From the NCBI RefSeq assembly GCF_000350165.1, contig NZ_CAUI01000023.1:310001-374000 (forward strand): a stretch of 64,000 nucleotides of DNA, read 5' to 3'. Positions 53,185 through 61,907 of the stretch are shown here, piece after piece. The stretch's first letter is position 1. Each line of letters opens with the position of its first letter. The position numbers and the translations under genes were made by a program. A model generated the notes under the pieces. That model ran no database searches, was not told where the DNA came from, and saw only the letters and a program-made list of their open reading frames with translations. This DNA is from Halanaerobium saccharolyticum subsp. saccharolyticum DSM 6643. Lineage in GTDB: Bacteria; Bacillota; Halanaerobiia; Halanaerobiales; Halanaerobiaceae.

Positions 53185-53760
53185 TTAGTATTCTTCTAAT
53201 AATTCCTGATTAAAGTCTTTTAACTTCTCAATATATTCTACCATTTCTACTTCTAATAAATCTCCCAGGTAATCATAGTTTTCATTCTGCAGAGCAACCA
53301 TAGCCCTGTTTAGTGCCTGGGTAAAATCAGATAGTATCTTATTACCTTTATTTTTTAGCTCTTTATTATCTATTAAGGATATTATACCATTGATGACTTC
53401 CAGATACCATTGAATTCCTTCTAGAGTCTTATCCAGCAGCTCAGAAGCATCTGCTTCCTTACCATTTTTAAAAAGTTCTGCTGAGTTATTTAAAGCATTT
53501 TTTAATTTAGGCAGGTAGTCTTCTGCTTCTTTAAGGGTTTCAGTTATTAGCTGCTCAACTTTTTTGCTTTCAAACTTTATCTTATCTATTCTTTCTAGAT
53601 CAAGTTCATTTTCCCGAAAATATTCTAAAGAGACCTCAACTTCATCCAAATGGAGTGTATCTATTATTTCATTTTCTAACTTTGATTCTACCAGTTCTAA
53701 AATATCATTTTTATCAGTGGCATCTTCTGCTATTGAATTCTCGTTTATGTATATTTTCAT
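53185..53760 (-). CDS. Unknown acidic helical protein downstream of fliD
   Basis: 191 residues, no signal peptide and no membrane helix. A short N-terminal beta part (MKIYINENSIAED, IIDTLHLDEVEVSLEYF) is followed by a four-helix-like acidic region (KKVEQLITETLKEAEDYLPKL, LLDKTLEGIQWYLEVINGIISL, NYDYLGDLLEVEMVEYIEKL). Size and helices recall export chaperones such as FliS, but I see no real motif match. The place after fliD, where fliS often lies, suggests a chaperone-like or regulatory role; this is inference only. Confidence 0.6.
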   Translation of the reverse strand: MKIYINENSIAEDATDKNDILELVESKLENEIIDTLHLDEVEVSLEYFRENELDLERIDKIKFESKKVEQLITETLKEAEDYLPKLKNALNNSAELFKNGKEADASELLDKTLEGIQWYLEVINGIISLIDNKELKNKGNKILSDFTQALNRAMVALQNENYDYLGDLLEVEMVEYIEKLKDFNQELLEEY

Positions 53761-53789
53761 AATATATTTTCCTTCCCTAAAACAATTAA

Positions 53790-53824
53790 AGGAGATCGGT
53801 ATCTATTCAGCTCACCAATCTCCT
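53790..53824 (-). terminator. Terminator-like hairpin after fliD
   Basis: On the minus strand AGGAGATTGGT pairs with ACCGATCTCCT (one mismatch) around a 13-base loop, followed by TTAATTGTTTT. It separates fliD from the 191-residue gene and probably lowers read-through rather than ending all transcripts. Confidence 0.5.
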
Positions 53825-53849
53825 CAAAAAATTACAAATTACTATCATA

Positions 53850-55580
53850 TTAGTTATTACTACTCAGCATGCTTGTTGAACCAGCTAGGCTTGAAAGCTG
53901 ACTCTGCATCCAGCTCATCTGCTGATTCATCTCAGAGATAGCTGTTTCCATTGCAGCAAACTGTTCTACATATCTGTCTCTGGTCATTTCTACTTTTCTT
54001 TCCACATCTTCTATATCATCATTTAGACTATCTATCCGAGTATCATAGAAATCCAATCTTCTAGGTATTAAACCTGTATTTGACTGCATCAACTGGTCAA
54101 GATAGCTGTCCATTCTGACAGCCATGCCATCAAATCCATCTGAATCACTTTCACCATTAAAAATAGACATTACTTCTTCTGAAGATTGATCTAAAGCTTC
54201 TGTGAATTTAGATTTATCAAAGCTCATTACTCCATCCCTGTCGATTTCTATTCCAACTGATGATAGAGTCTTAAAATCTCCAGTATCCTTAATTTTAGAT
54301 GATACCAGACTTCTAAGTCTTGTCTGCAACCTCATCGCAGTTGAATCACCCTGCAGTACAGCACCTTTTTCTTCTTCCTCATCATAATCAGTTTTACCAT
54401 CAAGGAAGTTCATTACACTGTTGTACTGATCAACAAAAGCCTTTACAGCATCAGTGGCTTTACCTGTATCTTTGCTTACAGACACACTGGCAGAAGCAGT
54501 ATCTATTCCATCATTAACAACAGCATCAGGATTGATATTAAATGTTACACCATCTACAGCTTCTGAAAAAGTATTTGTAGAACTAGTAATACCTTCAATA
54601 CCATTAATATCTATATTTGCATCTTCTGCAGTCTGAAGTTCATTTTGATAACTTCGATTACCAAAAGCTAAATCTGACAGGATATTCTCAGTTCCAGTAT
54701 TACTCAGCTTAATATCTGAACCAGCTGTAGAACTACTTATTGATAGAGAAAAATATCCATTAGCTTCATCAGTTACTGAAGCGGAAAGGTCTCCACCAAG
54801 TGCAAGTGCATCTACTTGACTTTTAATATCGTTTAATGTAGTGGTTTCATCTACTATGATTTCTCCAGATCCAGTACCACCCTCTACATCAATCTGAAAA
54901 CTTCCAGTTAATCCCAAAGCAGTGTCAGCATCTTTAACTTCCATTAAATTTGTAGATAGACTGTTATCATTATCTCCAGTCTGTAGAACACCTAGGCTAT
55001 TAAATAGATCATTATCATCTACTAAAGCAATCTGATTTTTTTCACCTGTATCAGCACTTTCTAAAACAAGGTGATTATCTACAATAGAAGCATTTACTCC
55101 AGCCTCTGCATCATTAATCTTATTACTAATATCAGCTAAAGTATCGCTATCGTTAATTGTAATATCTGTTCCATTAATTTGAATATTATTTTCTGCGGCT
55201 ATTGACCCAAACCCTGTAAGATCCTTAATTGCTGTTGTAGAATCATCCAATCTGTTACCTGATATTCTTTGAGTACTAGCTACATTATTAACAGTAATCG
55301 AATAATTAGCTTCATTAGAATCATTACTTGCTGTAGCTGTAACAATATCTTTATCACTGGAACTTGCACTGCGAGAATTATAAGTTGAAGATAACTTTAA
55401 ATCAGTTGTTCTATCTTCTAACTTATCCAGCCTGCTGTTAACATCACGCCAGGCACCTTTAGTCATCTCCAGTTCAGATATTTCCTGCTGATAATTATAG
55501 ATTGGTCTCTGTTCTAGGGCAACCAACTGATCAATTACAGCAGTAGTATCCATACCAGTTGCTAAACCATCTAGTTGCAT
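53850..55580 (-). CDS. fliD: FliD, filament cap protein
   Basis: 576 residues from the ATG at 55580 (AGGTG 9 bases upstream). N-terminal LDGLATGMDTTAVIDQLVAL and EISELEMTKGAWRDVNSRL, a long acidic beta-rich middle with flagellin-hook-type repeats (TLADISNKINDAEAGVNASI), and the C-terminal family segment RLDFYDTRIDSLNDDIEDVE followed by MTRDRYVEQFAAMETAIS. It caps the growing filament and folds flagellin. It follows flaG. Confidence 0.94.
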   Translation of the reverse strand: MQLDGLATGMDTTAVIDQLVALEQRPIYNYQQEISELEMTKGAWRDVNSRLDKLEDRTTDLKLSSTYNSRSASSSDKDIVTATASNDSNEANYSITVNNVASTQRISGNRLDDSTTAIKDLTGFGSIAAENNIQINGTDITINDSDTLADISNKINDAEAGVNASIVDNHLVLESADTGEKNQIALVDDNDLFNSLGVLQTGDNDNSLSTNLMEVKDADTALGLTGSFQIDVEGGTGSGEIIVDETTTLNDIKSQVDALALGGDLSASVTDEANGYFSLSISSSTAGSDIKLSNTGTENILSDLAFGNRSYQNELQTAEDANIDINGIEGITSSTNTFSEAVDGVTFNINPDAVVNDGIDTASASVSVSKDTGKATDAVKAFVDQYNSVMNFLDGKTDYDEEEEKGAVLQGDSTAMRLQTRLRSLVSSKIKDTGDFKTLSSVGIEIDRDGVMSFDKSKFTEALDQSSEEVMSIFNGESDSDGFDGMAVRMDSYLDQLMQSNTGLIPRRLDFYDTRIDSLNDDIEDVERKVEMTRDRYVEQFAAMETAISEMNQQMSWMQSQLSSLAGSTSMLSSNN

Positions 55581-55603
55581 ACTATATAACACCTACTTCC
55601 TCT

Positions 55604-55990
55604 TTAAACCTTTTCATCTATTAATATACCTACCATTTCATGTATTCTTGCTTTTAAATCCAGCATTTCTTCAGGTGGCAATTCTTTTATTACTTCATCT
55701 GTATTAATATCAATTACCTGAACCATTAGCTCTTCTGTATCTTCATGTATCTGAAAGGATAATCCTTCTTTTACTTGATCTACTATTTCATTTACATCTT
55801 TTACAGATTCTCTAACTTCATCTTCAAGTTCTTGCTGGTTGTATTCCTTTTTTTCCTGAAGAGATGTAGCTTTTGTATTAGTTTTTTTATTATTAGATTT
55901 AATTTTTTCAGTTCTAATATTTTCACTGCTATTGTTGTTATTATTGTATAGCTGCTGGCTGGAAAGCGAGTCTACTCCTTCTGTTCTCAT
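55604..55990 (-). CDS. flaG: FlaG family protein
   Basis: 128 residues. The polar first 75 residues (Asn/Lys/Glu-rich) are followed by the FlaG domain GLSFQIHEDTEELMVQVIDINTDEVIKELPPEEMLDLKARI (split at about 76-115). FlaG influences filament length. The order flagellin-flaG-fliD matches Bacillus (hag-yvyC-fliD). Confidence 0.9.
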   Translation of the reverse strand: MRTEGVDSLSSQQLYNNNNNSSENIRTEKIKSNNKKTNTKATSLQEKKEYNQQELEDEVRESVKDVNEIVDQVKEGLSFQIHEDTEELMVQVIDINTDEVIKELPPEEMLDLKARIHEMVGILIDEKV

Positions 55991-56018
55991 AAAGCTTCCA
56001 CCCTTTCTTAAAAAATAA

Positions 56019-56040
56019 GCCAGCCGGAAAACCGGCCGGC
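56019..56040. terminator. Strong terminator after the flagellin gene
   Basis: GCCGGCCGG-TTTT-CCGGCTGGC on the minus strand makes a 9-bp GC-rich stem (one mismatch) with a T4 loop, followed by TTATTTTTTAAG. The plus-strand side is also followed by T-rich sequence. It makes flagellin largely a single-gene transcript. Confidence 0.85.
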
Positions 56041-56076
56041 TTTATTTTTATTGTATATTTAGTTCTCTTCAAGAAA

Positions 56077-57450
56077 TTAACCGAGTAACTGCAGTACTCC
56101 CTGTGGCAACTGGTTAGCTTGAGCCATCATAGCTGTACCAGCCTGAGAAAGAATCTGCTGTTTACTCATGTTCATCATTTCTTTAGCCATGTCTACATCA
56201 GAGATTCTGGATTCAGCAGCTGTAATATTTTCTTCAGAAGCGCTTAAATTATTTATTGTATGATCTAATCTATTTTGATAAGCACCTAATTTAGAACGTT
56301 CTGCTGAAACAGTTCCAATAGCTTCATCTAATATTTCAATAGCAGCTGTAGCTTTATCATGAGTAGAAACATCCAAAGCTGCCTCAACATTAGTATTGTT
56401 TGTACCATCAGTAACAGTATTAGCTGCTGTAAATGCAGCACCATTTGAACCAACTGTACTTCCTGCTGTACCAGCAATATTAAGAGCATTAGATCTCATA
56501 TCAGAAATATCTACAGAGAAAGCTTGTTTCATATTTGAACCAATTTGTATTTTCGCAGTACCTCCTGTTCCTTCGGTACCATCAGTAGCATTTAACTCAT
56601 CAATTGTACCAGTACCAGTGGCACTTGAATCTATTATTCCCCTCACATCGTCACTACCAGCAAAATCCCCTGCGTCATTTGCTTTAATAGTAATTTCATT
56701 ACTATTATCTGTAAATGTGAAGTTAGATAGATTTTCATCGACAGTATTAGTTCCATTTGCACCAGAATTATCAGTCCCATTTGCTAAATCATCAAAAGCA
56801 TCCTGAAGAGCAGCTCCAAAAGCAGCATCTGCACCAGCACCATTAGCTACATCAATAGTCATTGTCTTTGCAGATGTATCTATACTATCAGCATCATCAT
56901 TAGCATCTGCTAAGTTAGCAGTAACAGTCCAAGTATCTTCTCCCACTGTAATATCATACTTGTCACCATCTGTTACTGAATTAAACCCTAATGTCATTTG
57001 ACCACCAGTCGCTCCAGAACCTGCGCCTTCCATACTTCCATCTAATACTTCTTGAGTATTGAATTCAGTAGTATTCCCTATTCTATTAAGCTCTGAAGTA
57101 AGGTTATTGACCTCTTTTTGAATTTCAGTCCTATCTGCATCAGTATTAGTATCACTTGAAGCTTGTACGGTTAATTCTCTCATACGCTGAAGAATAGAGT
57201 GAGTTTCTTTAAGAGCACCTTCAGCAGTTTGAATCATTGAAATACCATCCTGAGCATTTCTTTGTGCTTGAGCTAATCCTTTAATTTGAGAATTCATTTT
57301 CTCACTAATAGCTAAACCAGCCGCATCATCAGCAGCACTATTAATTCTTTTACCTGAAGACAACCTTGATAAAGACTTACTTAAGTTATTGTTTGTATTT
57401 TTCAATTGATTATAAGAGTTTAAAGCAGCGACATTCGTATTAATTCTCAT
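56077..57450 (-). CDS. fliC: Flagellin
   Basis: 457 residues. Conserved D0/D1 N-terminus [38 protein letters not shown], and [21 protein letters not shown]; conserved C-terminus [39 protein letters not shown]. The middle (about 150-340) is a variable, very acidic Asp/Thr/Asn/Gly-rich surface domain, as in halophiles. AAGGAGG SD; long structured leader with a CsrA site; strong terminator. It equals hag of Bacillus. Confidence 0.97.
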   Translation of the reverse strand: MRINTNVAALNSYNQLKNTNNNLSKSLSRLSSGKRINSAADDAAGLAISEKMNSQIKGLAQAQRNAQDGISMIQTAEGALKETHSILQRMRELTVQASSDTNTDADRTEIQKEVNNLTSELNRIGNTTEFNTQEVLDGSMEGAGSGATGGQMTLGFNSVTDGDKYDITVGEDTWTVTANLADANDDADSIDTSAKTMTIDVANGAGADAAFGAALQDAFDDLANGTDNSGANGTNTVDENLSNFTFTDNSNEITIKANDAGDFAGSDDVRGIIDSSATGTGTIDELNATDGTEGTGGTAKIQIGSNMKQAFSVDISDMRSNALNIAGTAGSTVGSNGAAFTAANTVTDGTNNTNVEAALDVSTHDKATAAIEILDEAIGTVSAERSKLGAYQNRLDHTINNLSASEENITAAESRISDVDMAKEMMNMSKQQILSQAGTAMMAQANQLPQGVLQLLG

Positions 57451-57458
57451 TATTTATT

Positions 57459-57501
57459 CCTCCTTGAAATTTTGTGTAGTTATACTGGCATCCTTGCCAG
57501 T
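57459..57501 (-). promoter_or_regulatory. Predicted CsrA-binding sites in the flagellin leader
   Basis: Transcript-sense hairpin ACUGGCA-AGGA-UGCCAGU (57484-57501) presents GCAAGGAUGC, matching the CsrA consensus core CARGGAUG with GGA in a tetraloop. A second GGA lies in the SD itself (CAAGGAGG, 57459-57466), about 20 bases further on. The two-site layout is the same as known for Bacillus hag control by CsrA/FliW. Confidence 0.7.
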
Positions 57502-57517
57502 TATTCTAATTTGTTTT

Positions 57518-57585
57518 GGTTATATGAGCACCTCCACAGCAACACTTCGGCCGATAGTGTTGCCAGCAACGGTGTTTTAGTAACC
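57518..57585 (-). promoter_or_regulatory. Long composite hairpin in the flagellin leader
   Basis: In transcript sense GGUUA/UAACC, CACC/GGUG and GCAACAC/GUGUUGC stack into one long irregular hairpin with apical loop UAUCGGCCGAA. The loop contains the self-complementary CGGCCG, which could let two RNAs pair loop to loop. A further 9-bp hairpin (AACTATGGT/ACCATAGTT, 57591-57619) lies upstream, without a T-run. Possible roles are mRNA stability or translational control. Confidence 0.5.
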
Positions 57586-57636
57586 ATTACAACTATGGTA
57601 GTTTATTAAACCATAGTTATAAAAGCCACTAAAAAT

Positions 57637-58548
57637 TTATCTAATAAAATCTACTAAAGACTGCTGCATAATTCTTGACCCCGAGGCCAAAGAAGCCCTA
57701 TAAACTGTTTCTTCCATTTTGAGTTCTGTAATTACCTCTGCTAAATCAGCATCTTCATTTTTAGATTTTAAAGTTCTAAGATGAACTTCATTTGCTTCTA
57801 ATCGATCAATAATGTTTCCTGTACGCTGAAGCTTTCCACCAACTTGGGATCTTAATTCTGCATAATCATTAATAAAATCATCCATTTCATCAAGATTATC
57901 ACTAAGATCTTCACCTTTGATGTCTTTGCCAGGTATATTATTTTCTAATTGTCTATAAATTTTATTAAGTTTATCAATTTTATCTTTAAAAACCTCATGT
58001 CCATTGAGGTTAACCCCCATCTCAACATTCTCATTTAATCTTCTCTTAACACTATTTTTATCCCCTTGATAGTCAACATAATTATCTATATCCGTTTTGT
58101 CACTATTAAGTATAAATGGCTTTTCTCCTGTTTTCTGACCGGAAAATATGTAACTGTCACCAAGTTTAGCATTCGAAATATCAATTAGCTCATCTCGAAG
58201 CTGTTTCATTTCCTTAGCTACCATTTTGCGATCATCAGAAGTCATTGAATCATTGGCAGCATAAATTGTTAATTCCCTCGCTCTTTGAATTACCTCGGTT
58301 CCACTTTTAAGAGCACTCTCAGTAGTATTTAACCAGTTTTCTGTCTGATTAAGATTACGCTGGAACTGATTATTTCTATTTAACTGTGATTTATAATTCA
58401 TGCTATCTGCTACCTTAATTGGTGCATCAGATGGCATTTGGAATAACTTGCCTGAACTTAACTGTTCATTTAAGTCATTTAAATCTCCTAAATTATTTTG
58501 TAGATGGTCTAACATATTTCTAACCATCATTGAGTTAGTAACCCGCAT
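57637..58548 (-). CDS. flgL: FlgL, hook-filament junction protein
   Basis: 303 residues from the ATG at 58548 (GGAG 9 bases upstream; TTG at 58557 rejected). MRVTNSMMVRNMLDHLQNNL, LNEQLSSGKLFQMPSDAPI, ENWLNTTESALKSG and the C-terminal ADLAEVITELKMEETVYRASL are typical FlgL. It follows flgK and precedes flagellin. Confidence 0.94.
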   Translation of the reverse strand: MRVTNSMMVRNMLDHLQNNLGDLNDLNEQLSSGKLFQMPSDAPIKVADSMNYKSQLNRNNQFQRNLNQTENWLNTTESALKSGTEVIQRARELTIYAANDSMTSDDRKMVAKEMKQLRDELIDISNAKLGDSYIFSGQKTGEKPFILNSDKTDIDNYVDYQGDKNSVKRRLNENVEMGVNLNGHEVFKDKIDKLNKIYRQLENNIPGKDIKGEDLSDNLDEMDDFINDYAELRSQVGGKLQRTGNIIDRLEANEVHLRTLKSKNEDADLAEVITELKMEETVYRASLASGSRIMQQSLVDFIR

Positions 58549-58567
58549 TCTTTTCAACTCCTATATC

Positions 58568-60250
58568 TTAAACTATTGTCATTAATGAATCCAGTAATTC
58601 TTCTGTTTTATTAATATATTTAGCTGCTGCTGAATATGACTGCTGATATTTAATTAAGTTAGCCATTTCCTCATCTAAAGAAACTCCAGAAATACTCCTA
58701 TCAAGAGTATTTAACTGTTTCAAAACGACTTCCTGATTATTTACCATTTTCTGAGCTCTAGATGATTCAGCACCTACAGAAGTAATGATTTTTCTAAAAT
58801 CAGATTTTACATTTTTGCCATCCTGATTAAAGATATCAGAAAGAGCATTAGCATTTTCTCCATTGCCAATACTGTAACCTAAATCTACTTCAGCAGTTCC
58901 TTTGCTTTTAGCAGTTATATCAAAGTCAGCATTAGCCTGACCAGCTGCAACAAACCCAAGATCTATATCAAATCCAATTTTAAAATCATCCTCTTCTTTA
59001 GCAAGTCCAGTTATTGAATCTCCTGTTTCCAGATTTGTTACTTCAACTTTATAATCATCACCATCTTTTCCAATTGTAATTTCAAACTTATCCTCTGAAT
59101 CACTGGTGTCAGCTTTTTCAATTCCTATAATTGAAAGATCAGAAACTGTATTTCCAGCTGCAATTTTATCTAAACCACCATCAGGATTATCAATCTCATC
59201 TGTTAAAGCCAGTTGAGAAACTGCCTTATCCGAATCAGTAATTTCAACAAAGAAATCTTTACCCTGTTTTCCTTCTGCATCATAACCAGCTTTGTGCTGT
59301 TCATTAAATTGAGTTACCATATCATTGGCAAGTGTATTTAAATCAGCTATTTTATCATCTAAAGTTTTAATTAAATTTTTATCTCTTTGATCTACCCAGA
59401 CACTAATTTTACCATCTTTAATTTCAACCGGTGAGCCTGTTTTGGAATGTCCCAAAATCATTTTATCCGCATCATTCGGATCTTCAATCATCTCTAGCTC
59501 ATAAGCATCTGAGCCATTAACAATCTGTTTTCCATCGGCAGAGATTATCAAATTACCTGCTTCATCTTCTCGGGATTGTACATCTAACATCGAGTTTAGC
59601 TCTTTATATAATGCATCTCGCTCATCTAAAAGATCATTAGGATTCTGATCACTACCATTGACCGAAACAATTTGTTTATTTAGATCTGCAATCTGCGTTG
59701 TCAAACCATTAACTTTTTTAGCTGCATTTGTTAAATTTTCATTTATACTTTCCTTGTAATCAACTAACTGATTTTCTACACTCTGAAAAGAATCAACTAG
59801 ATTACGGGCGTTTTCTCTGACCATGTTACGGGCTGCGTCATCACTGGGATTATTACTTAAATCCTGGAGTGAATTCCAGAACTGGTCCATCGCAGTGTCT
59901 ATTCCGGAATCAGAAGGTTCATTAAAAATATACTCTATCTTCTCCAAACCCCGCTGCATTTCAGTCCAGTAACCTGTAGTTTGAGTTTCATTAAAAATTT
60001 GAGAGTTTATAAACTGATCTTTAACTCGCTCCACACTTTCAATCTCAACTCCAGTCCCAAACTGTCCGGCTCCTCCGTTATTGGATAGCCCAGGAGCTGT
60101 ATAAGGATAAGAGGCTTTATGTACTGCCCGCTGTTTATTATAATTTTCATTATTTGCATTTGCTATATTATGTCCTGTCACATCGAGAGATTTACGCTGA
60201 GTCTCTAACGCTCTTAACCCGACATGGAGGCCGCTGAATATATTATTCAT
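58568..60250 (-). CDS. flgK: FlgK, hook-filament junction protein
   Basis: 560 residues. N-terminal FSGLHVGLRALETQRKSLDV and GHNIANANNENYNKQRAVHK, GTGVEIESVERVKDQFINSQI, FWNSLQDLSNNPSD; C-terminal GVSLDEEMANLIKYQQSYSA and AAKYINKTEELLDSLM. The acidic middle is variable. AAGGTGG precedes the ATG. Order flgM-flgN-flgK-flgL is canonical. Confidence 0.96.
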   Translation of the reverse strand: MNNIFSGLHVGLRALETQRKSLDVTGHNIANANNENYNKQRAVHKASYPYTAPGLSNNGGAGQFGTGVEIESVERVKDQFINSQIFNETQTTGYWTEMQRGLEKIEYIFNEPSDSGIDTAMDQFWNSLQDLSNNPSDDAARNMVRENARNLVDSFQSVENQLVDYKESINENLTNAAKKVNGLTTQIADLNKQIVSVNGSDQNPNDLLDERDALYKELNSMLDVQSREDEAGNLIISADGKQIVNGSDAYELEMIEDPNDADKMILGHSKTGSPVEIKDGKISVWVDQRDKNLIKTLDDKIADLNTLANDMVTQFNEQHKAGYDAEGKQGKDFFVEITDSDKAVSQLALTDEIDNPDGGLDKIAAGNTVSDLSIIGIEKADTSDSEDKFEITIGKDGDDYKVEVTNLETGDSITGLAKEEDDFKIGFDIDLGFVAAGQANADFDITAKSKGTAEVDLGYSIGNGENANALSDIFNQDGKNVKSDFRKIITSVGAESSRAQKMVNNQEVVLKQLNTLDRSISGVSLDEEMANLIKYQQSYSAAAKYINKTEELLDSLMTIV

Positions 60251-60265
60251 TATATTTAACCACCT

Positions 60266-60769
60266 TTAAACCTGTTTATTTAATAACCTCGGCTGACCTT
60301 TATTCTCTTTAGCATCTTTACTATATGTGTTTTTTTCATTATCTTTTATGCTGTTTAAAATAGTCTCTATCGAAAAAGTGTTAAGCTCTAATGCCTTTGT
60401 GAGCAGTTCCTGGTTTTGATCATTTAAACTGTAAAATTTATCTGTAAGTTCTATTAATTCTTCTCTGATACTATTTAAGTCTGCTCCCCAGTCAGCAGGA
60501 AGCTTTTTAATGAAATCACTGTATTTATCATTTTCAAGTTTTAGCTCAAATTTTTCTTTGATTTCAGTTATTATTTCTTTTCTCTCTTTTTCCTTAGCTT
60601 CTATCTTTTCTATCACTTTTTGATCACGTTTTAAAGTTTCAGCTAAGGCTTCTGTATCATTTTCAACTAAAGCTTCATTTTTGGCTTCAGCTATTTCAAA
60701 AAGTTCTTGATAAAGTTCTTTTTCTTCTTTTAGTAATTCTAATAAGTTATTTTTTAGCTCACCCTGCAT
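60266..60769 (-). CDS. flgN: FlgN, chaperone for FlgK and FlgL
   Basis: 167 residues, all helical and highly charged: LLELLKEEKELYQELFEIAE, KRDQKVIEKIEAKEKERKEII, and LTDKFYSLNDQNQELLTKAL near the C-terminus, the FlgN pattern. The tail is Lys/Asn-rich. It lies between flgM and flgK, as in Bacillus (yvyG). Confidence 0.9.
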   Translation of the reverse strand: MQGELKNNLLELLKEEKELYQELFEIAEAKNEALVENDTEALAETLKRDQKVIEKIEAKEKERKEIITEIKEKFELKLENDKYSDFIKKLPADWGADLNSIREELIELTDKFYSLNDQNQELLTKALELNTFSIETILNSIKDNEKNTYSKDAKENKGQPRLLNKQV

Positions 60770-60780
60770 TAATATTTCAC

Positions 60781-61050
60781 CTACTTAATATTTTTTAACA
60801 TCTTTTCAGCAATTTTTTTGCTGTCTATTTGATAGTTACCATTTTCAAGCTTCGCTTTTAAATCAGCTACTTTATCTGTTCTGATCTGAGGTCTATTTTT
60901 CAACTCAGCCTTTGCAGTTAAAATACCCTTAGCCTGCGAAGAAATTTTAATCTGATCATTTTTAGAGTTTTTAGCAGCTTTATTCTGTTTTTGTTTTAAC
61001 TGCTGATAGTACTGTTCTATTTTTCCTGCTTTAATATTATTAATCTTCAC
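60781..61050 (-). CDS. flgM: FlgM, anti-sigma28 factor
   Basis: 89 residues with a GTG start and GGAGGGG 6 bases upstream. The unfolded N-terminal half is Lys/Gln/Asn-rich; the sigma-binding C-terminal half is RTDKVADLKAKLENGNYQID followed by SKKIAEKMLKNI. It holds FliA (11541-12287) until the hook is complete and FlgM is exported. Confidence 0.93.
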   Translation of the reverse strand: MKINNIKAGKIEQYYQQLKQKQNKAAKNSKNDQIKISSQAKGILTAKAELKNRPQIRTDKVADLKAKLENGNYQIDSKKIAEKMLKNIK

Positions 61051-61097
61051 AGCTTTCCCCTCCAGTTAAATCAAAGTTTTTTTATCTTCTACTACTA

Positions 61098-61124
61098 TTA
61101 TCGTCAGCTGCTGATATTTATTAA
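61098..61124 (-). promoter_or_regulatory. Possible sigma28 promoter upstream of flgM
   Basis: Minus strand TTAA, 15 bases, GACGATAA. The -10 matches the sigma28/SigD consensus GCCGATAA at seven of eight places; the -35 is one base off TAAA. It is 48 bases upstream of the GTG. Weak evidence but well placed for FliA-driven flgM-flgN-flgK-flgL. Confidence 0.3.
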
Positions 61125-61223
61125 ATTTATTCTAAGCTGATTTATAGCTATTTTAATCTATTAAACTCAATTATCTAATTATAGCTCCTAAATAAGACTC
61201 TAGATAAATTAATAAAAAAATAA

Positions 61224-61258
61224 CCGCCTTTTGAATGCTTTTAAACACTCTCAGGCGG
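61224..61258 (-). terminator. Terminator between yvyF and flgM
   Basis: CCGCCT/AGGCGG closes an inner GAGTG/CATTC stem on the minus strand, followed by TTATTTTTTTATT. It follows the yvyF-like stop by about 38 bases and isolates flgM, suggesting flgM starts its own transcript. Confidence 0.8.
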
Positions 61259-61296
61259 AATTAAATAACTTATAACTGCTTTTACTAGCTCTTTCT

Positions 61297-61716
61297 CTAT
61301 CTTTCTTTTTTCTTAAATCTGTCACTTATAAACATCTTGTCACTCTTTTTCCCCTTATTTTTATCTTTTTCAGTTTCCTGACTGGGTTTAGAGCTTAAAT
61401 CGTTAATCATCTTAGTGCGGCAGCTTTCACAATAAACTCCAGCTGCTATCTCTTTATCACAGATTTTACACTTTAAGCTGTAGTCAATTGCTAGACCATC
61501 ACTCTGAAGTCGGTTATCTTTAATAAATTTAATAATTAGCTTTTCCTCTACACCCGTAGCTTCCGATACTGTCTTTACTGTAGAGTTAGGATGATCCCAG
61601 AGGTAATCTTTTACCAGTTCATATTTTTCTTCTTCGCTCTTCCTGCAGTTAGGACAAACTTTCTGTCCTGCAGAAGCAAAAACTTTCCCACATTCCTGAC
61701 AGTTAATTAAATTCAT
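61297..61716 (-). CDS. yvyF: YvyF-type flagellar operon protein (TIGR03826), zinc-ribbon-like
   Basis: 139 residues. An N-terminal zinc ribbon has CQECG and CPNCR; a middle helix-turn-helix-like part is YLWDHPNSTVKTVSEATGV; a second ribbon has CKICD and CESC; the tail is Lys-rich. In Bacillus yvyF directly precedes flgM as here, but in this window a strong terminator intervenes. Probably a regulator; target unknown. Confidence 0.87.
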   Translation of the reverse strand: MNLINCQECGKVFASAGQKVCPNCRKSEEEKYELVKDYLWDHPNSTVKTVSEATGVEEKLIIKFIKDNRLQSDGLAIDYSLKCKICDKEIAAGVYCESCRTKMINDLSSKPSQETEKDKNKGKKSDKMFISDRFKKKER

Positions 61717-61907
61717 TTATAATCCCCCTGTTATTTTAAAGATTAATTTGATAGAATATTATTTAATACAAAATTCGACTTTTTTATTGAAATCAAATAT
61801 ATTGTATCATTTTAGAAAGAGTTTTGAAAATATTTTTTCAAAAAGGTTTTGCACCATCTTTGAAGAATATGGTTTATATAGTCCAAAAAAAGCAGGAGGT
61901 TTTTAAA

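Noticed and set aside
57546-57556. GCCGATAG on the plus strand, a sigma28 -10 look-alike
   Set aside because: It points away from flagellin, no TAAA lies 15 bases upstream, and the bases are the loop of the leader hairpin.
57591-57619. Hairpin after flgL as an intrinsic terminator
   Set aside because: The stem is good but neither strand has a following T-run, so termination is not supported.
61821-61848. TTTTGAAAATATTTTTTCAAAA inverted repeat upstream of cheB as an operator
   Set aside because: In this AT-rich region such repeats are expected by chance, and no regulator family site is recognisable.
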